From contig MPNG01000009.1 of assembly GCA_002238905.1 (NCBI GenBank), forward strand, positions 1-51,694: a stretch of DNA of 51,694 nucleotides, in the 5' to 3' direction. Made by a program: the position numbers and the translations under genes. The notes below the pieces were generated by a model. The model had not been told where the DNA came from. It worked only from the letters and a program-made list of their open reading frames with translations, and ran no database searches. Shown here piece by piece: positions 17,308 through 25,501 of the stretch. Every line of letters starts with the position of its first letter. Position 1 is the first letter of the stretch. The DNA comes from Alphaproteobacteria bacterium bin98 (GTDB taxonomy: Bacteria > Pseudomonadota > Alphaproteobacteria > Bin98).

Positions 17308-18048
17308 ATGAAATATTTATTTTTTATAATGCTGCCGGTTATTATGTTGGGAGCAGAAAAAAGTGTGGACTCTATGCATCCATATGATGTATTGTTTGAA
17401 CAGCTTTATTATGTGATGACTAAAGGTCGTGTGGTGAATGAGGTGGATCTGGATTATTGTTTTTTGGCATGCCCTCTAAACATAAAACGCAAGGTGTATG
17501 AGAGAGGTATAGAAATGATGTTATCACTACTATCAAAACAAGATGACGATCAAAAGAGGAGGGAGAAATTTAGTTTGATGATAAGATTTATGGACAATCT
17601 TATATTCTTGTCTCAATTGTCGTATAAAAAAGAATACTTTCCTCAAAGATGTGAGTCTTTTGAGTTAAGGGTTGATTCGTGTTTGTGGCAAGAAATAGAA
17701 GATGCTTATATAATAGTTCCAGCAGATGATAAAAATAATCCTGAAAAGCTCTTTTATGTATGGTGGCTTTATACTCTACCTCAGCCATCTAAGTTACTGG
17801 ATGCTTTTGTGATTCGCAAGAAAGATGCAGAGGAAATGCGGAAAAAAATTGCAGCAATTTGTACACAATTTTCTCTTGAAATGCAAAATGATGGCAGAAA
17901 ACCGGACATAATTCGCAGTCGTTTGCAAACAGCTTCTCTACTGCCTCATTTTTTGGGAAATCGAGACTCTGTATACCAATTGCAAAAACATAAGAATTTG
18001 TGGCTAAAAATGTTGAGAGAATACAGCCTCGCACCTCAAACTGCATAA
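17308..18048 (+). CDS. Family-1 secreted protein, one domain
   Basis: 246 residues from ATG of MKYLFFIMLPVIMLGA (upstream in-frame start at 17284 rejected). One domain: KRKVYERGIEMMLSLLSKQ, LIFLSQLSYKKEYF, LWQEIEDAY in place of WKKTGDDF, LLDAFVIRKKDAEE in place of LLDIAVMPY, and LPHFLGNRDS near the end. It is thus a diverged single-domain member. The next gene begins 136 bases later with its own promoter-like element. Function unknown. Confidence 0.88.
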   Translation: MKYLFFIMLPVIMLGAEKSVDSMHPYDVLFEQLYYVMTKGRVVNEVDLDYCFLACPLNIKRKVYERGIEMMLSLLSKQDDDQKRREKFSLMIRFMDNLIFLSQLSYKKEYFPQRCESFELRVDSCLWQEIEDAYIIVPADDKNNPEKLFYVWWLYTLPQPSKLLDAFVIRKKDAEEMRKKIAAICTQFSLEMQNDGRKPDIIRSRLQTASLLPHFLGNRDSVYQLQKHKNLWLKMLREYSLAPQTA

Positions 18049-18053
18049 GACCT

Positions 18054-18081
18054 TTGACGTGTCTGCGATTTTGAGTAATAT
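18054..18081 (+). promoter_or_regulatory. Promoter candidate for the gene at 18184
   Basis: TTGACG at 18054-18059, 16-base spacer, TAATAT at 18076-18081, inside the recurring 80-base intergenic block. The predicted leader is about 95 bases. Confidence 0.5.
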
Positions 18082-18183
18082 TAATAGATAGGCGCTTTTC
18101 TTTCAGAGTGCAATAGTGTCTAGTATCGTAGTGAATTTTTTTAAGATATTGTGAAAAATCGTATATTTTTAAGAGAGTGTGTA

Positions 18184-18936
18184 ATGAAGTATTTATTTTT
18201 AATAATGTTGTCAGTCATTTTATTTGGAGTAGAAAATCAATTAAAATGTGGATCTGCGCTCGTGAAGGACCCTGTTTTTGCTTTTATAGGTGCGGAGCCT
18301 CAAACAAGACGAGTTATGGTTAAAGAGCAGATGGCCATTATAGTCGCGCAAGTGCCAGATTCTAATGACGATAAAGATGTGTATGATAAATTTGCAATAG
18401 TGCTAAAGCACATCAACTATCTGAGTTTATTTTGGGAGAAACTGTATGAAATCAAATCCACGGATTTGGTGATTTTGGATCGTGACATGCATATCTGGAA
18501 AAAAACAGGTGATGACTTTGAAGTGTTCAGAGAAGCCGCGTTCGATAATACTCGAAAAGACCTTTTTTGTTTCGAAGCTTTTTTCAAATCTAGAGATCAG
18601 TTATTGGATGCTTTTGCAGTTCCATACCACCATTTAGTGAAAAATGATGCTGAATGTGTTGCGCTTATCCAAAGATTTTTTGGTGTAATTGACCAAGCAT
18701 TCTCTCACCCTACCCTAATGCTTGCAAACATACTACGGGTTTTGCGCCTAGGTTTTGTATGGCCTTACTTTGTGCAAAATAAAAAAGCTATACAAGACAG
18801 GAGAGATCGTTTGGGTGCAAAAAAAAGAGATCAACATGATCTGTCGTTGGCGCCAGCTCCTCCTGCTGTGCAAGCTCTTTTTGGTCTTGAGTGTTGGAAG
18901 GTGATGGCAAATCGCAAGCGCAGCGCATCCATATGA
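18184..18936 (+). CDS. Family-1 secreted protein, one domain
   Basis: 250 residues beginning MKYLFLIMLSVILFGV at ATG 18184; the frame extends to 18151 but that start precedes the signal peptide. The domain is well kept: RRVMVKEQMAIIVAQVPDS, LSLFWEKLYEI, IWKKTGDDF, LFCFEAFFKS, LLDAFAVPYHHL, VWPYFVQNKKA. The C-terminus after about 215 is Lys/Ala-rich. Immediately downstream, a different frame stays open (to 19085), so the C-terminus may have been shortened by a frameshift. Function unknown. Confidence 0.88.
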   Translation: MKYLFLIMLSVILFGVENQLKCGSALVKDPVFAFIGAEPQTRRVMVKEQMAIIVAQVPDSNDDKDVYDKFAIVLKHINYLSLFWEKLYEIKSTDLVILDRDMHIWKKTGDDFEVFREAAFDNTRKDLFCFEAFFKSRDQLLDAFAVPYHHLVKNDAECVALIQRFFGVIDQAFSHPTLMLANILRVLRLGFVWPYFVQNKKAIQDRRDRLGAKKRDQHDLSLAPAPPAVQALFGLECWKVMANRKRSASI

Positions 18937-19452
18937 TATCTGAGCGCCAGTTAAAAACTTTTTTGCTTTTTCTAAAGAGCATTCAGTGGCTATGCGAAAT
19001 TTCTATAGATCATCAAATGCTAAGGGCGCATATTGATTCTGATGTGCAAAAGGAGACTGTCTTGGTTGCTCAAGCAATTGGGTGATTCAGGGGGTGAGTG
19101 TTTTAAAGAATGCGGCTGGTTATATTGTTTGAAGAAAGCAAGGAGATATCGTGCAAGTGGAAAGAGTTGATGAATCAAGGTTGAAGAGTGGAAAAAAGCA
19201 TACGACACTCTATTGCCTGTCAGAGAAGATGCGGGCCATGTGACTATCTCTGATTTGTGCGTATCGCGCCTGATCCACAGCTGAAGAAATTACTTACGTA
19301 TTTACTTTTTTAGATAGATCTATTGATATCTTCCTCTTAATTTGTGATGATTCATTGTTATATATTATGTGCTAACATTTTAATGACTAGGACTAATGTG
19401 CAAAGTAGAGCCAAAGGTTGTTTGAGATATTTTTGCAAATAAGGGTGATGAG
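18937..19452. other. Intergenic region with relics
   Basis: An open frame continuing to 19085 has no start of its own and may be the former C-terminus of the preceding gene. A decayed signal-peptide cassette lies at 19099-19140. Around 19285-19380 are shared upstream blocks and a GCTAACAT box. Confidence 0.45.
19099..19140 (+). pseudogene. Relic of a family-1 signal-peptide cassette
   Basis: GAATGCGGCTGGTTATATTG followed by TTTGAAGAAAGCA aligns with the family block AATGTTGCCGGTTATTTTAT then TTGGAGCAAAA, but the reading frame is lost. Confidence 0.5.
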
Positions 19453-20214
19453 ATGTTATATTTATTCTTAACAATGCTGCCGGCTATCTTATTTGGAGCA
19501 GAAGTTCAATTTTTACCCAGTGATGCGATAGCCACAATACGAAAAAGGACTCTCCCAGCCTCTCCATTAACTTATGTACATCATAAATTTGCAGCTAGAC
19601 CCTCTTTAAAGGATACTCCGAATAGACCGCTAAATAGGGAGGTCGAATGTGATGTCTTTATGAGTGTGAGTAAGCAACTAAGAGCTGAGATGTGTCAATC
19701 AAAGTTAGAGCTGATACGCGAACAACTATTAAGAGGTGATGATAAAGTAAGGAAGGATGCGCAATTTTCTGTGATTTGCGAAGAAAGTTATTATTTGATT
19801 TTATGGTTTCAAAAACTGTACAATATTAAAAGCACTGAGAGCCTTAAAGTTTTTTATGATGTGGGTGAAAGAGATGGCTGTAAATTTATGGAGCAAGATC
19901 GGTTAAACAGCACGGATGCTGAAACAAAAGTGTATTATGTACGTCACCTCTATAAATGTGCTGAACCAAATGTCCAAATTTTTTTGGGTAGTGTTACACT
20001 GACAGACAGGGATTTATGGGACATTGATTCTTTATTTTCTCAAATCATGAGCAGATATAGGTGGCAATTTAAAGATTTTAGCGTTCAAAAACATCAAAAA
20101 GCGCTTTGTGCGAACCCTCCTGCCTATAGTAGCGATACTTCTTGCCGCACCTTAATGATCAGCACAATGCGTTCTGTTTTGCGTATAACTGCTATGCACA
20201 CTTATTACGTTTGA
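19453..20214 (+). CDS. Family-1 secreted protein, one domain
   Basis: 253 residues starting at ATG 19453 (MLYLFLTMLPAILFGA; one Lys fewer than the usual n-region, so the signal is weaker). A basic linker (about 20-65) is followed by one domain: MCQSKLELIREQLLRG, LILWFQKLYNI, a diverged GCKFMEQDR in place of WKKT, and IFLGSVTLTDRD in place of LLDIAVMPY. The last helix (LRITAMHTYYV) is short and the FPYF block is missing. Function unknown. Confidence 0.85.
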   Translation: MLYLFLTMLPAILFGAEVQFLPSDAIATIRKRTLPASPLTYVHHKFAARPSLKDTPNRPLNREVECDVFMSVSKQLRAEMCQSKLELIREQLLRGDDKVRKDAQFSVICEESYYLILWFQKLYNIKSTESLKVFYDVGERDGCKFMEQDRLNSTDAETKVYYVRHLYKCAEPNVQIFLGSVTLTDRDLWDIDSLFSQIMSRYRWQFKDFSVQKHQKALCANPPAYSSDTSCRTLMISTMRSVLRITAMHTYYV

Positions 20215-20635
20215 TAAAAAGAAAGTTGCACGAGAATGAGCTAATGCTTTGGACCTATGAAAAGATTTTGTTTCAAATAAGGAATAGTGTGGCAAGGTAA
20301 AGCGAACCATCCTGAAAACTTTTTCCTCAAACAAAGGAATGAGAGGTGCAATCGTCAAATATCTGTGAGTTTTGATGTGAAGGTATCCTATAAATTTGTT
20401 CCTGGCATGCCAATGAGATATCACAGATCCCATAGGGAGAGATTTTGTAGAAACTTTTAAATAAATCTCCAGAATTGTATTTTGATCGTTAATGATTGCC
20501 TGTGATCGTAATTGATTTTTTGATCGAATGAAGATATTATGGGTTTAGTGCTATAAAATATCAGTTTTTCTATATTTCAAACAAAAAATCTGTTCAAAAG
20601 ATTGTTAAAATCGTATGTTTTTAAGAGAGTATGCA
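20215..20635. other. Intergenic region
   Basis: About 20430-20530 repeats in diverged form the region upstream of 6542 (TGTAGAAAC, CCAGAATTGTA, TTAATxATTGCCTGT). No gene seen. Confidence 0.45.
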
Positions 20636-21856
20636 ATGAAGTATTTATTTTTCATAATGTTACCAGTGATGGCATTTGGAGCGGAAGCGCAAGATCCATG
20701 GCAAACAGAAGTCTTGTCTTCCTTTTCCGGAAGGGAGGTGCATGATGAGTCGAGGGATCTGCGTTCTGATGGTATGGAGATTGATGAAGAGCAAGGCAAG
20801 GTATGTGCTGAAAATGTCAGGTTTATGGTAGAAAAATTACCCCTTTCCGGTGGAACGGAAGCGCAAGATCCATGGCAAACAGAAGTCTTGTCTTCCTTTT
20901 CCGGAAGGGAGGCGCATGATGAGTCGAGGGATCTGCGTTCTGATGGTATGGAGATTGATGAAGAGCAAGGCAAGGTATGTGCTGAAAATGTCAGTTTTAT
21001 GGTAGAAAAATTATCCCTTTCCGGTGGAACAGAAGCGCAAGATCCAAGGCAAACAGAAGTCTTGCCTTCCTTTTCCGGAAGGGAGGTGCATGATGAGTCG
21101 AGGGATCTGCGTGCTGATGGTATGGAGATTCATGAAGAGCAAGGCAAGGTATGTGCTAAAAATGTAGATTTTGTCAATTTTATGATAAAAAAATTATCCC
21201 AAGGTAATGATCAAGACAGGGCATTAGTGATCAAAGAACTAAAAAAGATGGAGTCATGTTTTATAAATGTGTTTGGTGTTGCAAAAAATGCAAAGCTTTC
21301 TACACTCTTCCGTCATCCCTGCTTGGAAGAAATCAATGGTCGCCTTGTAGAGACAGCCTGTAGTGCAAACGCTTTTTTTTGGATTGATATTTATCAAAAT
21401 ACTGAGGAAGATGAGGCAGCAGAGTTGGAATATCTGGAGAATCTCAGAAAAAACTCAAGCCTTCTTTTGGAAGAGCCGAATGCTATAGATGATGCAGGGT
21501 GGTTTGATCGGCCAAGTGGTTTTGTGGTCAGCGCGCTAATGCGAGTCAATGATCGCTTTGAATTTTTGTTTCAATTTGAAGAGATGGAGAAATCATGGCT
21601 GAACTGGTGGGACGCCTATCCAAATCTGAAATGTATGCTGAATGTATGCGCGATACTGGATTGTTTGAAGACAGGTATAAAAGAAGAAGAAGGCCGTGCC
21701 ATTATGATGCCTGCGCGGCGTAAAAGCAGGGCAAAAGGCGTATCATCCCTTTCAGAGATAGCATCAGCATATTGCAACTTTTGTGATAAAAAAAGAGTGA
21801 GAATATTTGATCGCATTATCAAAAAATATGTGATAAAAAAGCGTGAGAATGTTTGA
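20636..21856 (+). CDS. Secreted protein with family-1 signal peptide and three 58-residue repeats
   Basis: 406 residues from ATG of MKYLFFIMLPVMAFGA (start at 20615 rejected). Residues about 17-190 are three tandem copies of a 58-residue acidic unit (EAQDPWQTEVLSSFSGRE...), the last diverging into the downstream region. The rest (about 190-390) is a very diverged family-1-like region (MESCFINVFGVAKN; LFRHPCLEEI) without WKKT or VMPY. The 3' end contains a 46/47-base duplication whose one-base length difference decides where translation stops. Function unknown. Confidence 0.87.
   Translation: MKYLFFIMLPVMAFGAEAQDPWQTEVLSSFSGREVHDESRDLRSDGMEIDEEQGKVCAENVRFMVEKLPLSGGTEAQDPWQTEVLSSFSGREAHDESRDLRSDGMEIDEEQGKVCAENVSFMVEKLSLSGGTEAQDPRQTEVLPSFSGREVHDESRDLRADGMEIHEEQGKVCAKNVDFVNFMIKKLSQGNDQDRALVIKELKKMESCFINVFGVAKNAKLSTLFRHPCLEEINGRLVETACSANAFFWIDIYQNTEEDEAAELEYLENLRKNSSLLLEEPNAIDDAGWFDRPSGFVVSALMRVNDRFEFLFQFEEMEKSWLNWWDAYPNLKCMLNVCAILDCLKTGIKEEEGRAIMMPARRKSRAKGVSSLSEIASAYCNFCDKKRVRIFDRIIKKYVIKKRENV
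20684..21205 (+). repeat. In-frame 174-base tandem repeat, 3 copies
   Basis: Copies start at 20684, 20858 and 21032. Copies 1 and 2 are nearly identical; the third differs at scattered positions and its last part has diverged. Confidence 0.95.
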
Positions 21857-21874
21857 GCGCGTTATCAAAAAATA
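21782..21874 (+). repeat. 46/47-base tandem duplication across the stop codon
   Basis: Copy 1 (21782-21828) has seven A's where copy 2 (21829-21874) has six. The first is read through in frame; the second carries the stop at 21854-21856. Confidence 0.8.
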
Positions 21875-21910
21875 TAGGAGAAGGGTAAATCCTCCTTATA
21901 TTGCAACAGA

Positions 21911-21992
21911 TTTTTTATATTAAGGAATAAAAAAATCTGCATGAATTTCATTTTTTTATATTAAGGAATAAAAAAATCTGCATGAATTTCAT
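21911..21992. repeat. Perfect 41-base tandem duplication
   Basis: Two adjacent identical copies (21911-21951, 21952-21992) in the gap before the gene at 22097. Each contains an AGATTTTTT/AAAAAAATCT inverted repeat of terminator-like shape with an AT-only stem. A weak GGAG/CTCC hairpin lies just before (21863-21896). Confidence 0.9.
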
Positions 21993-22096
21993 TAGTGACC
22001 CCAGCAATTGACGTGTATAGTGTAAAAGAGATAGTTTTGATATTATGGAAAAAACAACAAAATACTGCACAAAACAAATATTGTGAGGAGTGCGCA

Positions 22097-22924
22097 ATGA
22101 AATATTTATTTTTAATAATGTTGGCAGTTGTTTTGTTTGGATCAGAGCAATCGCCGGAAGAAGCAGCGCTTGCTACTCTTCGGCCGATGACGGCAGAAGA
22201 AATCTCTAGTATTAAGCAAAGTAAGCAAAGATTTGTAATTAGGAAGATAGATGCTTCAGAAAGGCGTGATTTTTTGGCAGGTGACGATAGCACAAGGCGC
22301 ACAATCTTGCAGAACAAGTTAGATCTTATATCATCAGCACTATCACCTTTTGGTCACCAAGAAGAGAAGGAGGCGCAATTTATGAGTATGATGAGTGCAT
22401 ATGAGTATCTGTATTCACTTTTATACAAAGGGTTTTCTGTTGCAAAAGATGAATGTTTTGTGGAATTTCCGTCTACTTTGAAGCCAGTAGGTGATCACTT
22501 TGAAGTGGTGCGAGACATGAGGCAGCACAAGGATGATGAAGGCCTTTTTTCTTGCAGTAAGATCTGTAAAATCAAGGTTGCATCCTTTTCTTTGGAGAGG
22601 GCTGATTTTTTGTTTTTTTCTCAAATTTCATGCGAGAAATCTAGGGTTATGGAGGAAGAGTATTTGCAGGTTATTACAAAATTTGCGAATGAATTCAGAC
22701 TTTTGGTTGCTTCATCTTGCTTAGAAACGCAAAATATGCAGATGCAATGTCCAGGTAGAGGAATGTCTGATACCCTTGTTCCTAAAATTGTCGCAAAAAT
22801 GCAATTCATGCGTTCTATGTGGCGTATAGCTATGCATTTTTGTTGTTATGTGGAAAATAAAGATTTAGCTAAAAAAAATGAAAAGATGTTGTGGAGCCAC
22901 ATGAAGCGAAGGTCAGTCAAATAA
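22097..22924 (+). CDS. Family-1 secreted protein, truncated by decay of its second half
   Basis: 275 residues from ATG of MKYLFLIMLAVVLFGS; earlier in-frame starts (21995) precede the signal peptide. It aligns with the first domain of the gene at 15431: FLAGDDSTRRTILQNKLDLI, DFLFFSQISCEKS in place of LLDIAVMPY, and ALHFCCYVENKDLAKK-like end. The frame then stops, while the following 590 bases still encode the second domain of that paralogue in shifted frames. It probably yields a one-domain protein. Function unknown. Confidence 0.8.
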   Translation: MKYLFLIMLAVVLFGSEQSPEEAALATLRPMTAEEISSIKQSKQRFVIRKIDASERRDFLAGDDSTRRTILQNKLDLISSALSPFGHQEEKEAQFMSMMSAYEYLYSLLYKGFSVAKDECFVEFPSTLKPVGDHFEVVRDMRQHKDDEGLFSCSKICKIKVASFSLERADFLFFSQISCEKSRVMEEEYLQVITKFANEFRLLVASSCLETQNMQMQCPGRGMSDTLVPKIVAKMQFMRSMWRIAMHFCCYVENKDLAKKNEKMLWSHMKRRSVK

Positions 22925-23512
22925 AAGGGGTTTGGAAAAAATGTCAGGAAAAAAAGGAGGAGAGTGAAAAACACACATCTTGTTTTTTACAGGCTGGTGA
23001 GCAAGAAAAGCGAGAGATACTTCGGAAACATACAGACTGTATACCATCACAATTCTCGCAAAGTGAAAGTGATAGGAGTCATCAAGCTGCAGTGGTATTG
23101 TGTAGAAAGCTGTCCCGCCCCTCTTAAAGAGGAATGTTACCCTTACCGTTGGCTCACACAACCCTAAATCTTTGATGGGACTCAGTGCTAATTTGGACTC
23201 CAATTATTTCTGTGTACGAGAGTTTGCTAAAGTTACGGATAAGGGCTTTGTTTTTTATCTCTTGCTGGCATGCGCATTGAGGTTTGTACGGAAATAGATG
23301 ATATTTTTGAGAATATTATTGATACATTTTCTCCTGAAATTGAAACTCTTGTCGTGATCAGTCCGAAACTTCCTCAAATGATGAAAGATTCTTTACGCTT
23401 CGGCTTGTATGCTGGTTTTATGCCAGATATAGAAGATGCAAAAATATGCAAATCTCACACAGAGTGTTTGGAATCCGGTACTGCAGCCAAAATATTGTTC
23501 AGGAGTGTATAA
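22925..23512 (+). pseudogene. Frameshifted second domain of the preceding gene
   Basis: In three different frames the translation follows the second half of the protein at 15431: CFLQAGEQEKREILRKHTD at about 22980-23040; ECYPYRWLT near 23131; an NPKSLMGL...NYFCVREF segment near 23165-23230; and SPEIETLVVISPKLPQMMKD then LRFGLYAGF at about 23330-23420. At least two frameshifts are therefore needed. The relic ends one base before the next signal-peptide start. Confidence 0.8.
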
Positions 23513-23513
23513 A

Positions 23514-23621
23514 ATGAAATATTTATTTTTAATAATGTTTCCGACTATCTTATTTGGGGTAGAAGAGGGTGGCTGCGCTAATCTATGGTTCTGCGGATTT
23601 ATAGACTGTAGTATTTACTGA
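23514..23621 (+). CDS. Orphan family-1 signal peptide, 35 residues
   Basis: MKYLFLIMFPTILFGV followed by only 19 residues before TGA. The leader and the coding sequence of the signal peptide are intact, so it may still be translated and exported as a tiny peptide, but it looks like a truncated paralogue. The stop is directly followed by four copies of a 7-base repeat. Confidence 0.55.
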   Translation: MKYLFLIMFPTILFGVEEGGCANLWFCGFIDCSIY

Positions 23622-23649
23622 TTGATCCTTGATCCTTGATCCTTGATCC
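23622..23649. repeat. 7-base simple repeat, 4 copies
   Basis: TTGATCC x4, starting one base after the stop of the 35-residue ORF. A unit not divisible by three, prone to slippage. Confidence 0.95.
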
Positions 23650-23777
23650 TGATTGGAAACGTTTTTTTGTGTCTAAATAATATGATATAATCTTTGGATG
23701 TTAAAATATGTCTTGAACCTTTTGAGCAACAAATTGGTTGCAAAGATTGGCAGTAATGTTTTGATGAGAGAGTGAAA

Positions 23778-24923
23778 ATGAAATATTTATTTTTAATAAT
23801 GTTGCCGGTAATCTTATGTGGAGCACTGGAGAAGCCGAGCGAAGATTATGTCGGCATGGGTCGTAGAAGTTGCGAGAAGTTGCTCGCCCAAAATGAAGAA
23901 CAGACTAAGCGTCGGGAAGATATTGAGTTACAAGATGGGCAAAAGCTTGAGGTTCAAGATGAGCGACAGCATCAGGCAGAGCTTAATGATCAGCTCACTC
24001 TTGCGCGGCAAAAGAAGCTTCAGGAAGATATGGATTATGCGTTTTCTCTTGAGCTGCAAAATATGGAATTGCAAGAAGATCAGGAGCAGCCGGAAGGCGA
24101 GAAACGGCGTAAGAAGAAGATTGCGGTGCAAAGACAGAAGATGTGCCAGAGTGAGATTGAGGTAAAAAAGAGGATAAAGAAACAGTATGAGCAACAGAGT
24201 GAGATTGAGGTAAAAAAGAGGATACAGAAACAGTATGAGAAACAGCGTGAGATTGAGTTGACAAAAAAGGGGCGGGATGAGCAACAGCGTAAGTTAGAGA
24301 GGCGATATGAGCAACAGCGTCAGCAGCAGTTTGCGTTGAAAAAACGGAAGACATTTAAGGATCATATGGATTGCATAATGTCCAGTGCACAACAAGGCCT
24401 TAGCCATGAAACAAGCAAATTGATTTCGGATAAAAGAGCTAGAATGGTCTCAATCTTGAAGAATATGTATGCTCTTCAATCTAACGCAGAGGCTGAGAGG
24501 ATTTATTTTGGATATAATGTTGTACGCAAAATTGTGCGCCCAACACACACTACCTTTCTGATAATGTCAGGGCATGGTTTGTCTGTAAGAAGTGCTGCAG
24601 AGAGAGAAAATGATAAAGGAGCGCTGTTTTCTGTGATGAGGCTTTTTAAGCGTGCTAAACCTGGGTGTGAAGACTCTGTGCTGGACGTTGCTTTAGTGCC
24701 ATATGAGGATGTTGAGAAAATTGATCAGAAATGTAAGGAGGTCGAAACACTTTTTTCCGACTGTTTAATACATTCTACTCTTCTACACCTCCAGCATTGT
24801 TTGCGCCTTAGTTCTATATTTCAGTATTGTTTGCCAGTGCAAGAGCACGAAGAATGGAATGTTCGTTTAGAGCAGCAACTTAATGATATGCGGGTATATA
24901 CTGCTCAGGGAGACATTTGGTGA
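23778..24923 (+). CDS. Family-1 secreted protein with long coiled coil
   Basis: 381 residues from ATG of MKYLFLIMLPVILCGA (a GTG two codons earlier is possible). Residues about 30-195 are extremely rich in Glu, Lys, Gln and Arg and predicted coiled coil, with a tandem 16-residue unit (SEIEVKKRIKKQYEQQ type, about 131-162, and a degenerate third). The single C-terminal domain (about 195-365) is diverged: MVSILKNMYALQS, a long loop with HTTFLIMSGHG, LFSVMRLFKRAKP, VLDVALVPYEDV, LRLSSIFQYCLPV. The Cys in CGA might allow lipidation, but no proper lipobox context is evident. Function unknown. Confidence 0.88.
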   Translation: MKYLFLIMLPVILCGALEKPSEDYVGMGRRSCEKLLAQNEEQTKRREDIELQDGQKLEVQDERQHQAELNDQLTLARQKKLQEDMDYAFSLELQNMELQEDQEQPEGEKRRKKKIAVQRQKMCQSEIEVKKRIKKQYEQQSEIEVKKRIQKQYEKQREIELTKKGRDEQQRKLERRYEQQRQQQFALKKRKTFKDHMDCIMSSAQQGLSHETSKLISDKRARMVSILKNMYALQSNAEAERIYFGYNVVRKIVRPTHTTFLIMSGHGLSVRSAAERENDKGALFSVMRLFKRAKPGCEDSVLDVALVPYEDVEKIDQKCKEVETLFSDCLIHSTLLHLQHCLRLSSIFQYCLPVQEHEEWNVRLEQQLNDMRVYTAQGDIW

Positions 24924-25117
24924 TACTCGGATATATACTTGACTTCCACAATCTGTATCTTTTGTCTCAAAACATACAAAATCTAATATTTGAAGCATGA
25001 AATCGTACACGATTTGTGATGTAACAGTGTGAGCACTCTCTATAAACTTGTTGTTTGAGCGGCAATAGGTTATTTTAAGCATAGAGCAGCGTTCTGACGC
25101 TGCCATGGGGTGAAATA

Positions 25118-25501
25118 ATGTTACATTTAAGCACGGGTACAATGTGCATGTGCAGTTTTGGAGTAGCGCCTTCGGTGCTGAACATCGTTCAAACTGAAAT
25201 GACTGGCAATATGCCGGGTGCAAATATGATGGACAATATACCTTTTATGAATGTACCCCCCTTTGGTATGTGTACTACGCCAAGTAACCCCGCGGTGGCA
25301 GCGGCTACAGCAGCTGCATTAGGTGTTCCAACACCTATGCCATGCACGCCGGTATTGGTGGCGCCATGGATTCCGGGTCCCGTAAAATCTTTATTGATGA
25401 ATTTTCCAATGATTAACCAAATTTCAACATTAATGTGTGCGTATGGCGGCGTTATTATGCCTGTAGTACCAGCGCAGTTTAATACACTAATACAGAGTTA
25501 A
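25118..25501 (+). CDS. DUF4280 PAAR-like spike-tip protein
   Basis: 127 residues with the full hallmark pattern of DUF4280: an N-terminal CxCSFG (C10, C12), PFGMCTTPSNPAVAAATAAA around 48-67, a PMPC turn (C76), VAPWIPG and a final MCAYGGVI (C107). DUF4280 proteins are PAAR-like caps of contractile injection systems; Francisella IglG, a T6SS component, belongs here. The expected role is the metal-stabilised tip of a VgrG-like spike. A GGGGTG ribosome-binding site precedes ATG. The next gene starts on the stop codon (TAATG), implying translational coupling. No tube or sheath gene is in the window. Family assignment is firm; role in this organism is inferred. Confidence 0.88.
   Translation: MLHLSTGTMCMCSFGVAPSVLNIVQTEMTGNMPGANMMDNIPFMNVPPFGMCTTPSNPAVAAATAAALGVPTPMPCTPVLVAPWIPGPVKSLLMNFPMINQISTLMCAYGGVIMPVVPAQFNTLIQS

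Noticed and set aside
3308-24923. Interpretation of the family as lipoproteins
   Set aside because: The signal peptides end in FGA or FGS, mostly without a Cys at the lipobox position; one CGA variant (gene at 23778) is not enough.
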